Source of the DNA: Agathobacter rectalis ATCC 33656
Lineage (GTDB): Bacteria; Bacillota; Clostridia; Lachnospirales; Lachnospiraceae
Length of the DNA: 64,000 bases
Direction: 5' to 3'
Assembly (NCBI RefSeq): GCF_000020605.1
Contig: NC_012781.1
Coordinates: 3,287,501 to 3,351,500 of the forward strand
Part shown: positions 54,501-61,726 of the stretch, piece after piece
Layout: every line of letters begins with the position of its first letter
How positions within the stretch are numbered: the first letter of the stretch is position 1
Program-made: the position numbers and the translations under genes
The notes under the pieces: generated by a model
What the model saw: the letters and a program-made list of their open reading frames with translations, nothing else
The model's database searches: none
Told to the model about the DNA's origin: nothing

Positions 54501-54909
54501 TCTCACGCACAATCAGCTTTCGGCTGATCTGGTACTTCGGATGCTCCTGATTTACCGGTTCCACATAATAGACCGCTTTGTAAGTGTCCGCATGATCTGT
54601 CGTAAAATCCTCATTCTTATCATTCTTTGCTTCCTCAAATGTGACTTTAACCTTGTTATCATCCTTGATTTCCAGTCCGGTATAATCTGATTTCACATTA
54701 AATACACTGCCTGTTTCGATTTCATAATCTTTGGCAGTCACCACCTCATCTTCATCCAGAAGGTCTTTCACTTCCTCATAAAGTGGAGGTTTCTCCTCTG
54801 GCTGGATCTCCGCTGCATATGCCGTCATCGGAGATAGCACTGTACTAAGCATTGTCATGCCTGCCAGCAAGCCAGATACTACTTTTCTAAAATTACCTTT
54901 TTTCTTCAT
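48580..54909 (-). CDS. Giant Cna-B repeat surface adhesin with cell-wall sorting signal
   Basis: This 2109-residue protein is a secreted, wall-anchored pilin-like adhesin. It has a signal peptide (VVSGLLAGMTMLSTVLSPMT then AYAAE), a Ser/Thr/Glu-rich linker, a globular head with AYCVQPSKPGPG (thioester-domain-like Cys), then 14 Cna-B/SpaA domains by my count, each ending in an E-box such as YYVKEVKTAHGYV or YTLREEQAPKGYL. These should form Lys-Asn isopeptide bonds. The C-terminus has NAPKTG (an LPxTG variant), a membrane helix and RKRKTK. It lies between topB and DUF5688 genes and has a strong terminator after it. It could promote donor-recipient contact during mating. The sortase is not in the window. 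Confidence 0.92.
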   Translation of the reverse strand: MKKKGNFRKVVSGLLAGMTMLSTVLSPMTAYAAEIQPEEKPPLYEEVKDLLDEDEVVTAKDYEIETGSVFNVKSDYTGLEIKDDNKVKVTFEEAKNDKNEDFTTDHADTYKAVYYVEPVNQEHPKYQISRKLIVREKETEVQTETAGSEAVTESETAGSEQQTEETENSEADSELLPTEEVTESEIEEFDSQASELLPDMEEDTENTTDSETGLTVSDAMEQAEEEGIDLYAMEAGETVTFMAKTSARSVQKVSVTRGTLYRYADYGYGSYLTYQYTVQFGNVSATAYCVQPSKPGPGTGNYTISKVGDGKTLAKVCYYGTKAAGDEGFFTEENGYGNLSAGAKFILVHLAASYANGSGDAFSGANSTAKNLAMKLYNYCVSQPEIPDVAMSFSDGDVKAYVDGNSQRTKDITFKADKLQTITMKLPSGVKLHNLSTGTTSKAGASVEICGGTKFYLSAPLTQVSDVAQSWSSTMKGSITKDYSAYKITTGSDTQDLALVFGEGVTDEKYIDFKVSWIEQATIEIVKKDDTADVNLAGAVFGVYSDEACTKLITQMPATDKNGKSSVTIIKTQDTVYLKEITAPQGYVVNATATNVKLVASKTSAVTVENKEQLAELTIYKEGQVLIGAEVSESGTVFQYENRRQKNAVYNVYAGADIVTAYGTKVYSKGDLVKENLTTGENGSVTLKNLHLGTYVVKEAKAPDNFYNGSEEKPVTLTYAGQNKEVVFADVTFNNERQKADVSVVKQDKDIKKPLNGGIFALYASDDIRNADGTVVVKKGTLIEKATTGADGNAKFTADLPIGYSYFVKEDQAPEGYVRNTEDVYTFKFSYTNDKEATVSFAHTFSNDRVTAKINLFKVDKETGKAVPQGDATLKGAVYGLYAREDIVHPDGATGTIYKAGEQVASLTTDDKGQASVNGLYLGKYYIKEITPPTGYLADTEEHDLTCSYEGDMTSEVKRECTSSEQVIKQPFQIIKAANNGKTDADLLSGAGFTVYLKSSLTKKADGSYDFDSAKPVVSGENGATEIFTDEKGYACSIPLPFGSYIVRETTTPHNYKPVDDFEVNITEHHPNEPQIWRVLLDEEFKAKLKIVKKDDETKKSVLIAGTEFKVYDLDNKKYVEQVTTYPVTTTHKSYFTDSQGYLIMPKNLKIGHYRIEEVNAPEGYTINKNYVEIAVDANTAYQMDSESGDAIITVDYENHPVKGKLTIYKKGEMLTGFKKDFVYEERYLKGAEFNVYAAENIYTPDYQKDENGNRQLIYAKDALVTTVKTGENGKAVAENLPLGSYYVVEKTAPEGFVLNHDRSEVAFVYANQDTPVIEQEVTVGDDRQKVTIQVEKQDAENGATVAGAVFGIFNKADIKADGKVIVKADTLLQEMTSDNDGLAACTLDLPLGQYYVKELKAPAGFVSSDEVLNLDASYQGQDVKTVKLKTVKKNQLTTVEITKSDVTTGVELDGAKLTVLDKEGNVVDQWTSVKDQPHVIKRLTVGEEYTLREEMAPYGYLKATDVKFTLEDTAEIQKVEMKDEVPTGLLIINKNGEFLDKVTLLDHVKGTVEHLFEYVTGSLTDVTFDVFAAEDIKAADGVSEDYFKTDEKVGTITTDSNGIAQMGDLPAGKYYVKEVKTAHGYVLDKEPRYVDLSYRDQDTPVITYDEKWQNARQKVKVTVLKKEKDTERVLAGGVFGLYTSENIKNAKGEVLLEKDSLIEQRVTDEKGQITFTADLPVDGKYYVKEIFAPDGFITTDEVQEFTFEYAGEDQAEVSYDFIFENQPTTVELTKTDLTTGKELPGAHLKVTDSDGNTVDEWTSTEESHVIKELVVGKEYTMTETKPADGYVTAESITFTVENTAEVQKHEMKDDVTKVQISKTDITGETEIPGAKLTVLDKDDQVVESWTSTEEAHYIEKLPIGKYTLREEQAPKGYLLTSDVTFEVKDTGEIQKVAMKDDTAKGKVILNKADKSSGEPLKGVEFELRDSKGKVLETLKTDAAGHAESKLYEIATFKNGKYDTAIKYYLVETKTLDGYTLDQTKHEVTFAYADDSTPVVEVTFNLTNEKPEVPETPNTPDTPQSHEETKVSNAPKTGDSTNIWLPILLLVISTGGMAGLYISRKRKTK

Positions 54910-54944
54910 GCTAAGGTCCTCTCTTTCATATATTTGTATTAAAA

Positions 54945-54966
54945 CAGACAGTCCTTAGACTGCCTG
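54945..54966 (-). terminator. Hairpin between topB and the adhesin gene
   Basis: CAGGCAGTC and GACTGTCTG pair over 9 positions (one G-U) around TAAG, followed on the minus strand by TTTTAATAC. It separates topB from the adhesin gene and may terminate a share of transcripts. Confidence 0.5.
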
Positions 54967-54977
54967 CAATACACTAC

Positions 54978-57050
54978 TTATCGTTGTGGAAAAATCAGAT
55001 TGAACTGTACATTTCCCTCTCCGGGATCAACCATCTCCACAGTTGCTTCGTACTGTCTCCCTGTTTTTCTTGATACCAGATCCTTATAATGGATTTTTCC
55101 TTTAGACAGGAACTTCTTTGCTGCCGTCTTATCCATCTTTTTTCCCTGACTCGCAAGGAATTTATCATTCTTCCATAAGGTAAAAGTACAGTTCCGGTCA
55201 GAACAGTAAAAGTTTACTTTCCCTTCCTGGACATCTGCTCCACATCGGGGACATTTGCCAATGACTTCTCCTTTTGCCTTTCCCTGAAACTGATTTTTCT
55301 TTTCTTCTGAAATTCCCTGATACCTGGCAACCAGTTCCTGCATCAGTTCTGTAATCCCATTTAGGAATTCATCTGCTGTCTCTGTATTCTGGGCAATGTG
55401 ATTCAATGCCATTTCCCACTCTGCGGTCATCTTCGGAGATTTAATCTCATCTGGCAGAACTGTAATCAATACATTACCATCATCTGTCGGCACCAGATTT
55501 TTCTTTTCCCTTTTCACAAAACCAGACTGAATCAGTTTTTCAATGATTGCTGCCCTTGTTGCCGGAGTACCAAGTCCTTTCTTTTCTGTATCTTCGGTCA
55601 GTTCTTCATTCCCTGCACGTTCCATCGCAGAAAGCAGGGTATCTTCTGTGTACTGTTTCGGTGGCTGTGTGAAATGCTCCGATACCAAAGAATCACAGGG
55701 ACCATAATGCTTGCCTGCCCAGATATCCAGCTCCGGCTCTTCTTTCTCAATCTTTACGCCAAAGAACTGTTTCAATTTATTTTCGATCGCCTTGAATCCT
55801 TCCTGCTTTGTTTTCTTTGCTGTGAGATAAAACGTATGATAATTGCAGGTGATCTGGCATTTATGGCTTTCATAAATATAAGGATCTGCAGTTGCTGTCA
55901 GAACCCTGGCACTGATCAGATACAAAATCTTGCGGTTTCGTTCTTTCAGTTCACCAATATCTGCTTTGGCTACTTCCATGGTTGGGATAATCGCATGGTG
56001 ATCGGATACTTTCTTTGAATTTAATACCTTACTCACGTCTGGGTGATATTCCAGACCTTCAGCATAAGGCATTTTCCCAAGTAACATCTGAATCAGTGTT
56101 TCAGTGCTTTCTCCCATCTCATCTGTCAGATACTGGCTGTCTGTTCTCGGATAAGTGACCAGCTTCTGCTCATACATCTCCTGCACGGCATCCAATGTCT
56201 GCTGTGCGGTATAACCAAACATTCTGTTTGCTTCCCTCTGCAGAGTGGTCAAATCATAGAGCTTCGGAGGACGGACCGTTTTTTCTTTCACATCATCCTT
56301 TTCCACTTCGCACATACGCTCCATACAGTCCGCAGCCACTCTATCTGCATCTTCTTTTTTCTGAAAATGCTCTGTGACCGCATCCATCTCGTCAAACTTG
56401 ATATGAGCCATATAATATTTTTCTTTGGTAAATTCCTTGATCTTCTGATTTCGATCCACGATCATGGCAAGTGTTGGTGTCTGTACTCTTCCAACTTTCA
56501 GATTCTGGTTATACAGAACGGAAAAAAGACGGCTCGCATTGATTCCCACCAGCCAGTCTGCCTTTGCCCTGCAAAGTGCTGACTGATAGAGACTGTCATA
56601 ACACGAACCGTCTTTTAATGACGCAAATCCATCTTTAATTGCCTGTTCCTCCATGGAAGAGATCCAGAGCCGCTTCATCGGCTTTTTGCATCCTGCCTGC
56701 TCATACACCAGACGGAAGATTAGTTCTCCTTCCCGCCCGGCATCTGTAGCACAGATTACTTCATCTACTTTGGAATCTCGCATCAGTTTTTTCAAGATTC
56801 CAAACTGCTTTTTCGTGCCTTCCAATACCCTGTGTTTCCAACATTCCGGCACAATCGGCAGATCTTCATATCTCCATTTTTTATATTTTTCATCGTATTC
56901 TGATGCATCACATAATCCAACCAGATGTCCTACGCACCAGGAAACGAGATAACCGTTTCCTTCCACGTAGCCATCTTTTCTTGTTCTGGCTCCAATCACG
57001 GAAGCCAGTGCCATCGCAACCGATGGCTTTTCTGCAATCACTAATTTCAT
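54978..57050 (-). CDS. topB: DNA topoisomerase III (type IA)
   Basis: This 690-residue type IA topoisomerase has the TOPRIM domain (MKLVIAEKPSVAMALASVIG, VICATDAGREGELIFRLVYE), the central gate and the catalytic Tyr300 in LVTYPRTDSQYLTDEMGE. A C-terminal zinc finger (CPRCGADVQEGKVNFYCSDR) binds single-stranded DNA. ICE-encoded copies resolve or relax transferring DNA; chromosomal copies decatenate. The ATG at 57050 follows immediately after the DUF4366 stop (57051), so the two genes are translationally coupled. All catalytic residues are intact. Confidence 0.95.
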   Translation of the reverse strand: MKLVIAEKPSVAMALASVIGARTRKDGYVEGNGYLVSWCVGHLVGLCDASEYDEKYKKWRYEDLPIVPECWKHRVLEGTKKQFGILKKLMRDSKVDEVICATDAGREGELIFRLVYEQAGCKKPMKRLWISSMEEQAIKDGFASLKDGSCYDSLYQSALCRAKADWLVGINASRLFSVLYNQNLKVGRVQTPTLAMIVDRNQKIKEFTKEKYYMAHIKFDEMDAVTEHFQKKEDADRVAADCMERMCEVEKDDVKEKTVRPPKLYDLTTLQREANRMFGYTAQQTLDAVQEMYEQKLVTYPRTDSQYLTDEMGESTETLIQMLLGKMPYAEGLEYHPDVSKVLNSKKVSDHHAIIPTMEVAKADIGELKERNRKILYLISARVLTATADPYIYESHKCQITCNYHTFYLTAKKTKQEGFKAIENKLKQFFGVKIEKEEPELDIWAGKHYGPCDSLVSEHFTQPPKQYTEDTLLSAMERAGNEELTEDTEKKGLGTPATRAAIIEKLIQSGFVKREKKNLVPTDDGNVLITVLPDEIKSPKMTAEWEMALNHIAQNTETADEFLNGITELMQELVARYQGISEEKKNQFQGKAKGEVIGKCPRCGADVQEGKVNFYCSDRNCTFTLWKNDKFLASQGKKMDKTAAKKFLSKGKIHYKDLVSRKTGRQYEATVEMVDPGEGNVQFNLIFPQR

Positions 57051-58481
57051 TTACTCCTGCTCCTCTTCTTCATCTTCCAGCACAGCATCATCAAAATCCT
57101 CGTCTCTCAGGATTTCTGGTTCTATACTTTCTTCCTGCTCATCTGCATCGTCTACTTCCCGCTTTTCAGATTCTGAATCTTCGGATTCATCTTCATCCTC
57201 TTCCATCTCATCCTCGTCATCATATTCATGCTTTGGTTTATAGACTTTGAAGTAATATCCTCCTGCCGCAGCTCCTACTGCAACCAGTGCAATCAGAAGA
57301 TACGTTCCAAATGGACTTTTATCTTCTGGCATCTGGATTTCATCCTCTACCTTATCTTTCTCAGCTGTCTCAGTTGTTTCCGGCTTTTCTTCTTCAGCCT
57401 GTTTCTCTGGTTCTGCATAAACAGTATCTACTTCCGGAAGTGTCACGGAATCAGAAAGTGTGAAGTTCATCAGATCTTTCTCGCTGACTTCTGTAAGGAA
57501 ATACACATTATCCTGAGATTTTGAATTGTCGATGATCAGATAAAAAATCTTACCACTCTTAGTTGAAATGGTATAAAACTCTTTTGTGCCTTCCGTAGCT
57601 GTTTTAGTAACAGAATCTGCTGTCTCGCCTTCTTTATTAAGCTGTTCCTCAATACCTGTCACTGTCCGATCATCCACAGTTCCTTTTGCATCTGTTGGCT
57701 CAGAAGCTTGTGCATCCTGCGGAAGCGGAGAAGTCGTTGTTTTTTCAGTTCCCGTTGCATCTGCACTGGTCGTAGTTGCCATTGCACCATTGCTGTCACT
57801 GGAGGTTTTCTGTTTCTCTGCCTGCTTCTTTGCCCATTCATAATAAGGATTCTGCAACACATACTTTTCAGAAGTATTTCCGGCACCGTCTGTTACCGTA
57901 ATCTCAATCTGTTTTGTAGTAAAATCTTTCTGTGTCAGTTGCACTCTCAGCATTCCATCCTTCAGATCTGTATAAGTGGTGCCATTAACTGTTACTGCAG
58001 TAATCCCGGATACTGTATCATTCCCCTGAATCGTCAGCACACCATCTGTCAGGGAAGCAGAGAGTGTCGGCTTTTCCGTGTCATAACACTTAATAGAACG
58101 ATTCTGCTCATACACCTTTCCATCACCATCTGTCACACGCACATACACTGTCTGATTTCCTGTGATCGTGATACTTCCGCTTCCAGTTACATCCTGCCAG
58201 CTTCCATCTTTTCCTGCTTTTGCTTCAATCTTTGCTATTGAGAAACCTTCCGGCATATGGCTGGCATCTACCGTAACAGCAATGGTTGTTTCTCCCTGTT
58301 TCCATCCATCCGGTTTCTCAATCGTGATTGCAGGCGTGGTATTCTCAGCTGCATAAGCAGTCTGTGTCTGGAGCAAAGGTGTTGTCAGGCAAAGAAATGT
58401 CGTTGCTGCAAGCAGACTCTTTTTTACCCTGCTTTTAGTATTTGTTCTCTTCTTCTGTTTCATTTTTTCCAGATTCATCAT
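57051..58481 (-). CDS. DUF4366 exported ICE protein
   Basis: This 476-residue protein is of the DUF4366 type, standard in Tn1549/CTn-like transfer operons. It has a signal peptide (SLLAATTFLCLTTPLLQTQT then AYAAE), two beta-sandwich repeats with DGDGKVYEQNRSIKCYDTEK and ITVTDGAGNTSEKY, a linker, the DUF4366 core (KEFYTISTKSGKIFYLIIDN, VYFLTEVSEKDLMNF), a membrane helix (GTYLLIALVAVGAAAGGYYF) and a strongly acidic cytoplasmic tail. It is a single-pass envelope protein, probably part of the mating apparatus. AAGGAGG precedes the ATG at 58481, which lies inside the DUF4315 gene. Confidence 0.88.
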   Translation of the reverse strand: MMNLEKMKQKKRTNTKSRVKKSLLAATTFLCLTTPLLQTQTAYAAENTTPAITIEKPDGWKQGETTIAVTVDASHMPEGFSIAKIEAKAGKDGSWQDVTGSGSITITGNQTVYVRVTDGDGKVYEQNRSIKCYDTEKPTLSASLTDGVLTIQGNDTVSGITAVTVNGTTYTDLKDGMLRVQLTQKDFTTKQIEITVTDGAGNTSEKYVLQNPYYEWAKKQAEKQKTSSDSNGAMATTTSADATGTEKTTTSPLPQDAQASEPTDAKGTVDDRTVTGIEEQLNKEGETADSVTKTATEGTKEFYTISTKSGKIFYLIIDNSKSQDNVYFLTEVSEKDLMNFTLSDSVTLPEVDTVYAEPEKQAEEEKPETTETAEKDKVEDEIQMPEDKSPFGTYLLIALVAVGAAAGGYYFKVYKPKHEYDDEDEMEEDEDESEDSESEKREVDDADEQEESIEPEILRDEDFDDAVLEDEEEEQE

Positions 58482-58737
58482 CGGCTTTTATTTCCTCCTT
58501 CTGTATTTCTACCCTGCCGGGCAACTCATTTTTCATTTTCTTTTTAAAAGCTTCCAATTCCGGAATACTCATATCCATTGCACGGATAATTCTTACAATT
58601 TCCAGATTTTCTGCTTCTGTTTTTGCAATCTCCGCAGCCTTGAACCGCTTTAAATCTGCTTCATATCTGGCTTTAGATGCTTCCATTTTTTCCTTGGCTT
58701 TCTCATAATCTGCCGTTGCTTTTTCAAGACTTTTCAT
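58435..58737 (-). CDS. DUF4315 family protein
   Basis: This protein of about 100 residues is a coiled coil with an acidic C-terminus. It matches DUF4315: EKATADYEKAKEKMEASKAR, YEADLKRFKAAEIAKTEAEN and IVRIIRAMDMSIPELEAFKK. ATG 58737 is chosen with AAAGGAG upstream; an in-frame upstream extension would overlap the NlpC/P60 gene and lacks homology. The gene overlaps the DUF4366 start by 47 bp. Its role in the transfer machine is unknown. Confidence 0.85.
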   Translation of the reverse strand: MKSLEKATADYEKAKEKMEASKARYEADLKRFKAAEIAKTEAENLEIVRIIRAMDMSIPELEAFKKKMKNELPGRVEIQKEEIKADDESGKNETEEENKY

Positions 58738-58777
58738 CTCTTCTCCTTTCCGGGCGGCTGTTATACCGCCCTTTTCC

Positions 58778-61594
58778 TTACCATCGCCCGAATCCATAGA
58801 AATGGCTCTGCCAGTATGGAGAGTTGATGGACGTGTACTGAACCGGATGCCCACAATGGATCATCTGACCATTGCCCACATAGATTCCAATATGCGTTAC
58901 TGGTTCTCCTGCATCGTAGGTTCCGGTAAAGAAGATCAGATCTCCTGGCTGTGCTTCTGACTGGGATACTGGCGTACAAATGTTGTACAGTCCCTGTGCA
59001 GTCAGCCTTCCCGTATTTCTTACCCCGGAATGAACCAGACAGTAGCTGACAAATCCGGAACAATCGAATCCACTTGGGGAATATCCGCCCCACACATACG
59101 GTGTTCCAAGATATTTTGCAGCCTCTTCCAGTAAACGTTGCGCTGCTTCACTGGTATATTCATTACCACCAAAGCCTGTCCCTTCTCCTGTTTCCAGATA
59201 AAAGATCGGGTTTAACCGCTCTCCATTTTTCAAAAGTTCAATGTGAAGATGGCTTCCTGTAGAATTTCCGGTATTTCCTACAAGACCGATCTCATCACCT
59301 TTCGTGACGGATGCACCTGCAGATACACTCCGGCTGCTTAAATGTGCATACCGCAGTTCATAGCCTTTACTGTCCTTGATTACAACATAATTGCCATAGC
59401 TGTCGTTATAAGCAGAAGTTGTAACCGTTCCGGTCAGCCCTGCCATTACTTTTGTCCCTTCCGGTGCTCCGATATCCATACCATTGTGTAACTGATTTGC
59501 TCCTGATATTGGATGAATCCGATATCCATAATAGCTGGTCACACTGGAATACCAGTTAAAATCAACCGGTGTTGCAAACATCTGCAGGTTGCCTTTGGTA
59601 TCGTTGTAGGCACTGAACAGTTCTTTCTGGAAAAATCCCAACCTGTCCTGACAGATTGACATCAGGTTTCCACTGGTCAATGTTACATTCAGCGTGTCCA
59701 CATCTCTGATTCTGGTCACTTCGACTTCATTGCTTCCGTTATCATCTGCAAGATAACATTCCCAGGTCTGATGTCCATGTGCAGATGCTGCCGCATGACT
59801 GTCATAATAGACATCAAATTGTACACCGTATCTTGCGAAAGCTCCGGTATCTTCTACGGTATATTCGACACCATTCATAACTACCTTTGTTCCCATTGGA
59901 ACAAACGGATTGGAAGCATCTACCGCTAAGGTATGATTGGCAGTTGGATATGCTCCACTGGCAGTCGGTCCTCCGCTCCAAATACCACAACAGATTGGAC
60001 AGTTACAATATCCACTGGTCACAACCTGTCCCAAAGATTCTCCAACTCTTACTGTTGCTGTCTCCGTTACAGTCTCATTGACTGCTTCAGTAGTTAAATG
60101 ATATTGCTCTGCAAACAAGGCGTCCAGCTCCGGCTTGACCTGTTCAAAAGTAAATTCTTCATACTTTGCAGACAGATAACTAATCAGGATAAACGGATCA
60201 TGCTCAATAGGTCCGATGTTATATCGGTATTCCTCATGTCCTGGTTCTTCAGATTCCATATTGTTGATCCACTCCTGCAGATTAGCTTCCAGCTGTGTGT
60301 AATACAGTTCCGCTTCCCGGATTGCCTGATCCGATGACAGATAACTGGTTCCGGTGTAAGTGATCACATTTTGTAAAAACACTGCAGAGCATGACGTGAC
60401 ATTCGTTATGATCAGAAACATCAATCCGATCAGAACTGCTACACTGATATACACCTTCCGGTTTTCTTTAAAAAAGTTGGTGACTTTGCCGCCAATCTTC
60501 TTGATATAATCAATCGTACCTTTTGTAGCTGTTCCTACTGTCTGTTCACTTCGCTTCGCTTTGGCATAATCCCGTTTGATCTGTTGCTTCTGAATCTGTT
60601 TTTTCAGTTTCTTCTGTTCCTGACGGGCTGCCGCCTGTGTCTGTTTCTCTTCCTGTCTTTCAAGTCTGCTTCTTTTTCTGAATGCCCTCTGTTTCCTGCG
60701 TCTGGCACTTCTCTGTTCCAGCCGGTAAACACCTTCGCCGCTTTCTTCTAACTTATGGGCACCTTCTACCGCCGCATTATCGTCTTCATTTTTGCTGATC
60801 TCACGGTGCAATGCTGCGGAAGCTGCACTTCCTGCTTTCTTGACAACAGAAGTTTTTTCTGTTTTCACAGATTCCCCTTCGCCAAACTTCAAGCGGGATT
60901 TCTTCTTTCCAGGAGCTTCTCCATCATTTGCCTGATAGACCTGTGCCTTCTTGGAATGCTGCTTTGCTTCCTTCTTCTTTTTTGCTTCCTCATAAGAAAA
61001 CTTTTTGGCTTTTTCCTTCTGTTTCTGATGTCGGAAATTGACTCCATCCGTATCCATCTGGTTCAATTTCTCCATATCTTTATCATTTTTCACAGAAGCA
61101 CCAGTTTCCTCATAAGCAAACTTCAAACGCTGTTTTTGTTTTGGCTTTTTGCTACCACCGGTCTGATTTCTCCGGCTGTCTCCTCTGTTTTCTGATAGAT
61201 CCGCACGTTTTTCTTTCAGTCTCCCTGACTGTCCGGCTTCGGATTTTTCTGCAAGTCTGGATTCTTTTCCGACTTCAGCACGGATTCTTTTTCTATTTTG
61301 CTGTTTTCTACTCTGTCCAAGATCCTCACTTTGCTTCTCTGCCCGTATCAGTTCCGGTGCATCTCTGGATTTTTGCACAGAGGGACGAATATTTTTCCCA
61401 CTCCGTTCAGACTGGCGGGAAGACTTATCCACAAGGCTTACTTCTTTTTCCCCCTGTTTTCCTCCCATCTGCACATCACTGGCACGGTTACTGACACGAA
61501 CAGAAGATTTATCCGTCAGGTTTTCTTCCACCAGACCATCCTTGGTCATTTTCTGGACTTTCTTATCCCTGACTTTCATTCTCTGTTCTGCCAC
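58778..61594 (-). CDS. Conjugation cell-wall hydrolase (3D-like, M23 and NlpC/P60 domains)
   Basis: The 938-residue protein opens peptidoglycan for the mating channel. The N-terminal ~370 residues are basic and disordered, cytoplasmic. A membrane helix follows (VYISVAVLIGLMFLIITNV). Outside lie a 3D-like domain (GYCNCPICCG, DTGAFARYGVQFDVYYDS), an M23 endopeptidase (HNGMDIGAPEGTKVMAGLTG, YAHLSS, GSHLHIELL) and a C-terminal NlpC/P60 domain with catalytic Cys in FDCSGFVSYC and His in VTHIGIYVGN. The start is a GTG at 61594 with AGGAGG upstream. It is equivalent to Orf14/CD1108 proteins of CTn-type elements. The two intact hydrolase domains suggest full function, so the CHAP remnant at 34679 is redundant. 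Confidence 0.93.
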   Translation of the reverse strand: MAEQRMKVRDKKVQKMTKDGLVEENLTDKSSVRVSNRASDVQMGGKQGEKEVSLVDKSSRQSERSGKNIRPSVQKSRDAPELIRAEKQSEDLGQSRKQQNRKRIRAEVGKESRLAEKSEAGQSGRLKEKRADLSENRGDSRRNQTGGSKKPKQKQRLKFAYEETGASVKNDKDMEKLNQMDTDGVNFRHQKQKEKAKKFSYEEAKKKKEAKQHSKKAQVYQANDGEAPGKKKSRLKFGEGESVKTEKTSVVKKAGSAASAALHREISKNEDDNAAVEGAHKLEESGEGVYRLEQRSARRRKQRAFRKRSRLERQEEKQTQAAARQEQKKLKKQIQKQQIKRDYAKAKRSEQTVGTATKGTIDYIKKIGGKVTNFFKENRKVYISVAVLIGLMFLIITNVTSCSAVFLQNVITYTGTSYLSSDQAIREAELYYTQLEANLQEWINNMESEEPGHEEYRYNIGPIEHDPFILISYLSAKYEEFTFEQVKPELDALFAEQYHLTTEAVNETVTETATVRVGESLGQVVTSGYCNCPICCGIWSGGPTASGAYPTANHTLAVDASNPFVPMGTKVVMNGVEYTVEDTGAFARYGVQFDVYYDSHAAASAHGHQTWECYLADDNGSNEVEVTRIRDVDTLNVTLTSGNLMSICQDRLGFFQKELFSAYNDTKGNLQMFATPVDFNWYSSVTSYYGYRIHPISGANQLHNGMDIGAPEGTKVMAGLTGTVTTSAYNDSYGNYVVIKDSKGYELRYAHLSSRSVSAGASVTKGDEIGLVGNTGNSTGSHLHIELLKNGERLNPIFYLETGEGTGFGGNEYTSEAAQRLLEEAAKYLGTPYVWGGYSPSGFDCSGFVSYCLVHSGVRNTGRLTAQGLYNICTPVSQSEAQPGDLIFFTGTYDAGEPVTHIGIYVGNGQMIHCGHPVQYTSINSPYWQSHFYGFGRW

Positions 61595-61597
61595 TGA

Positions 61598-61708
61598 TTA
61601 CTCCTCCTTCTTCGGATACCCTTTCCCTGCCTGTAATAAACAAAGAAAAGCGATGCCAAATACAGCACCGCCACAAAATGTCAATCCATATGAAATTACC
61701 TGTAACAT
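61598..61708 (-). CDS. DUF3789-like small membrane protein
   Basis: This 36-residue protein has one hydrophobic helix (ISYGLTFCGGAVFGIAFLCL) and a charged end (GKGYPKKEE). AGGAGG precedes the ATG at 61708. It fits the DUF3789 family of tiny membrane proteins found between the VirB4 and the NlpC/P60 genes of such elements. It lies 18 bp after the virB4 stop and 3 bp before the hydrolase start codon. Confidence 0.75.
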   Translation of the reverse strand: MLQVISYGLTFCGGAVFGIAFLCLLQAGKGYPKKEE

Positions 61709-61726
61709 TGTTTTACTCCTCCTGTA

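Noticed and set aside
48580..54909. Regularly spaced repeats that might suggest a CRISPR array
   Set aside because: The repeats are degenerate protein-domain repeats of about 250-300 bp in an open reading frame, not identical 25-40 bp units with spacers; no cas genes are present.
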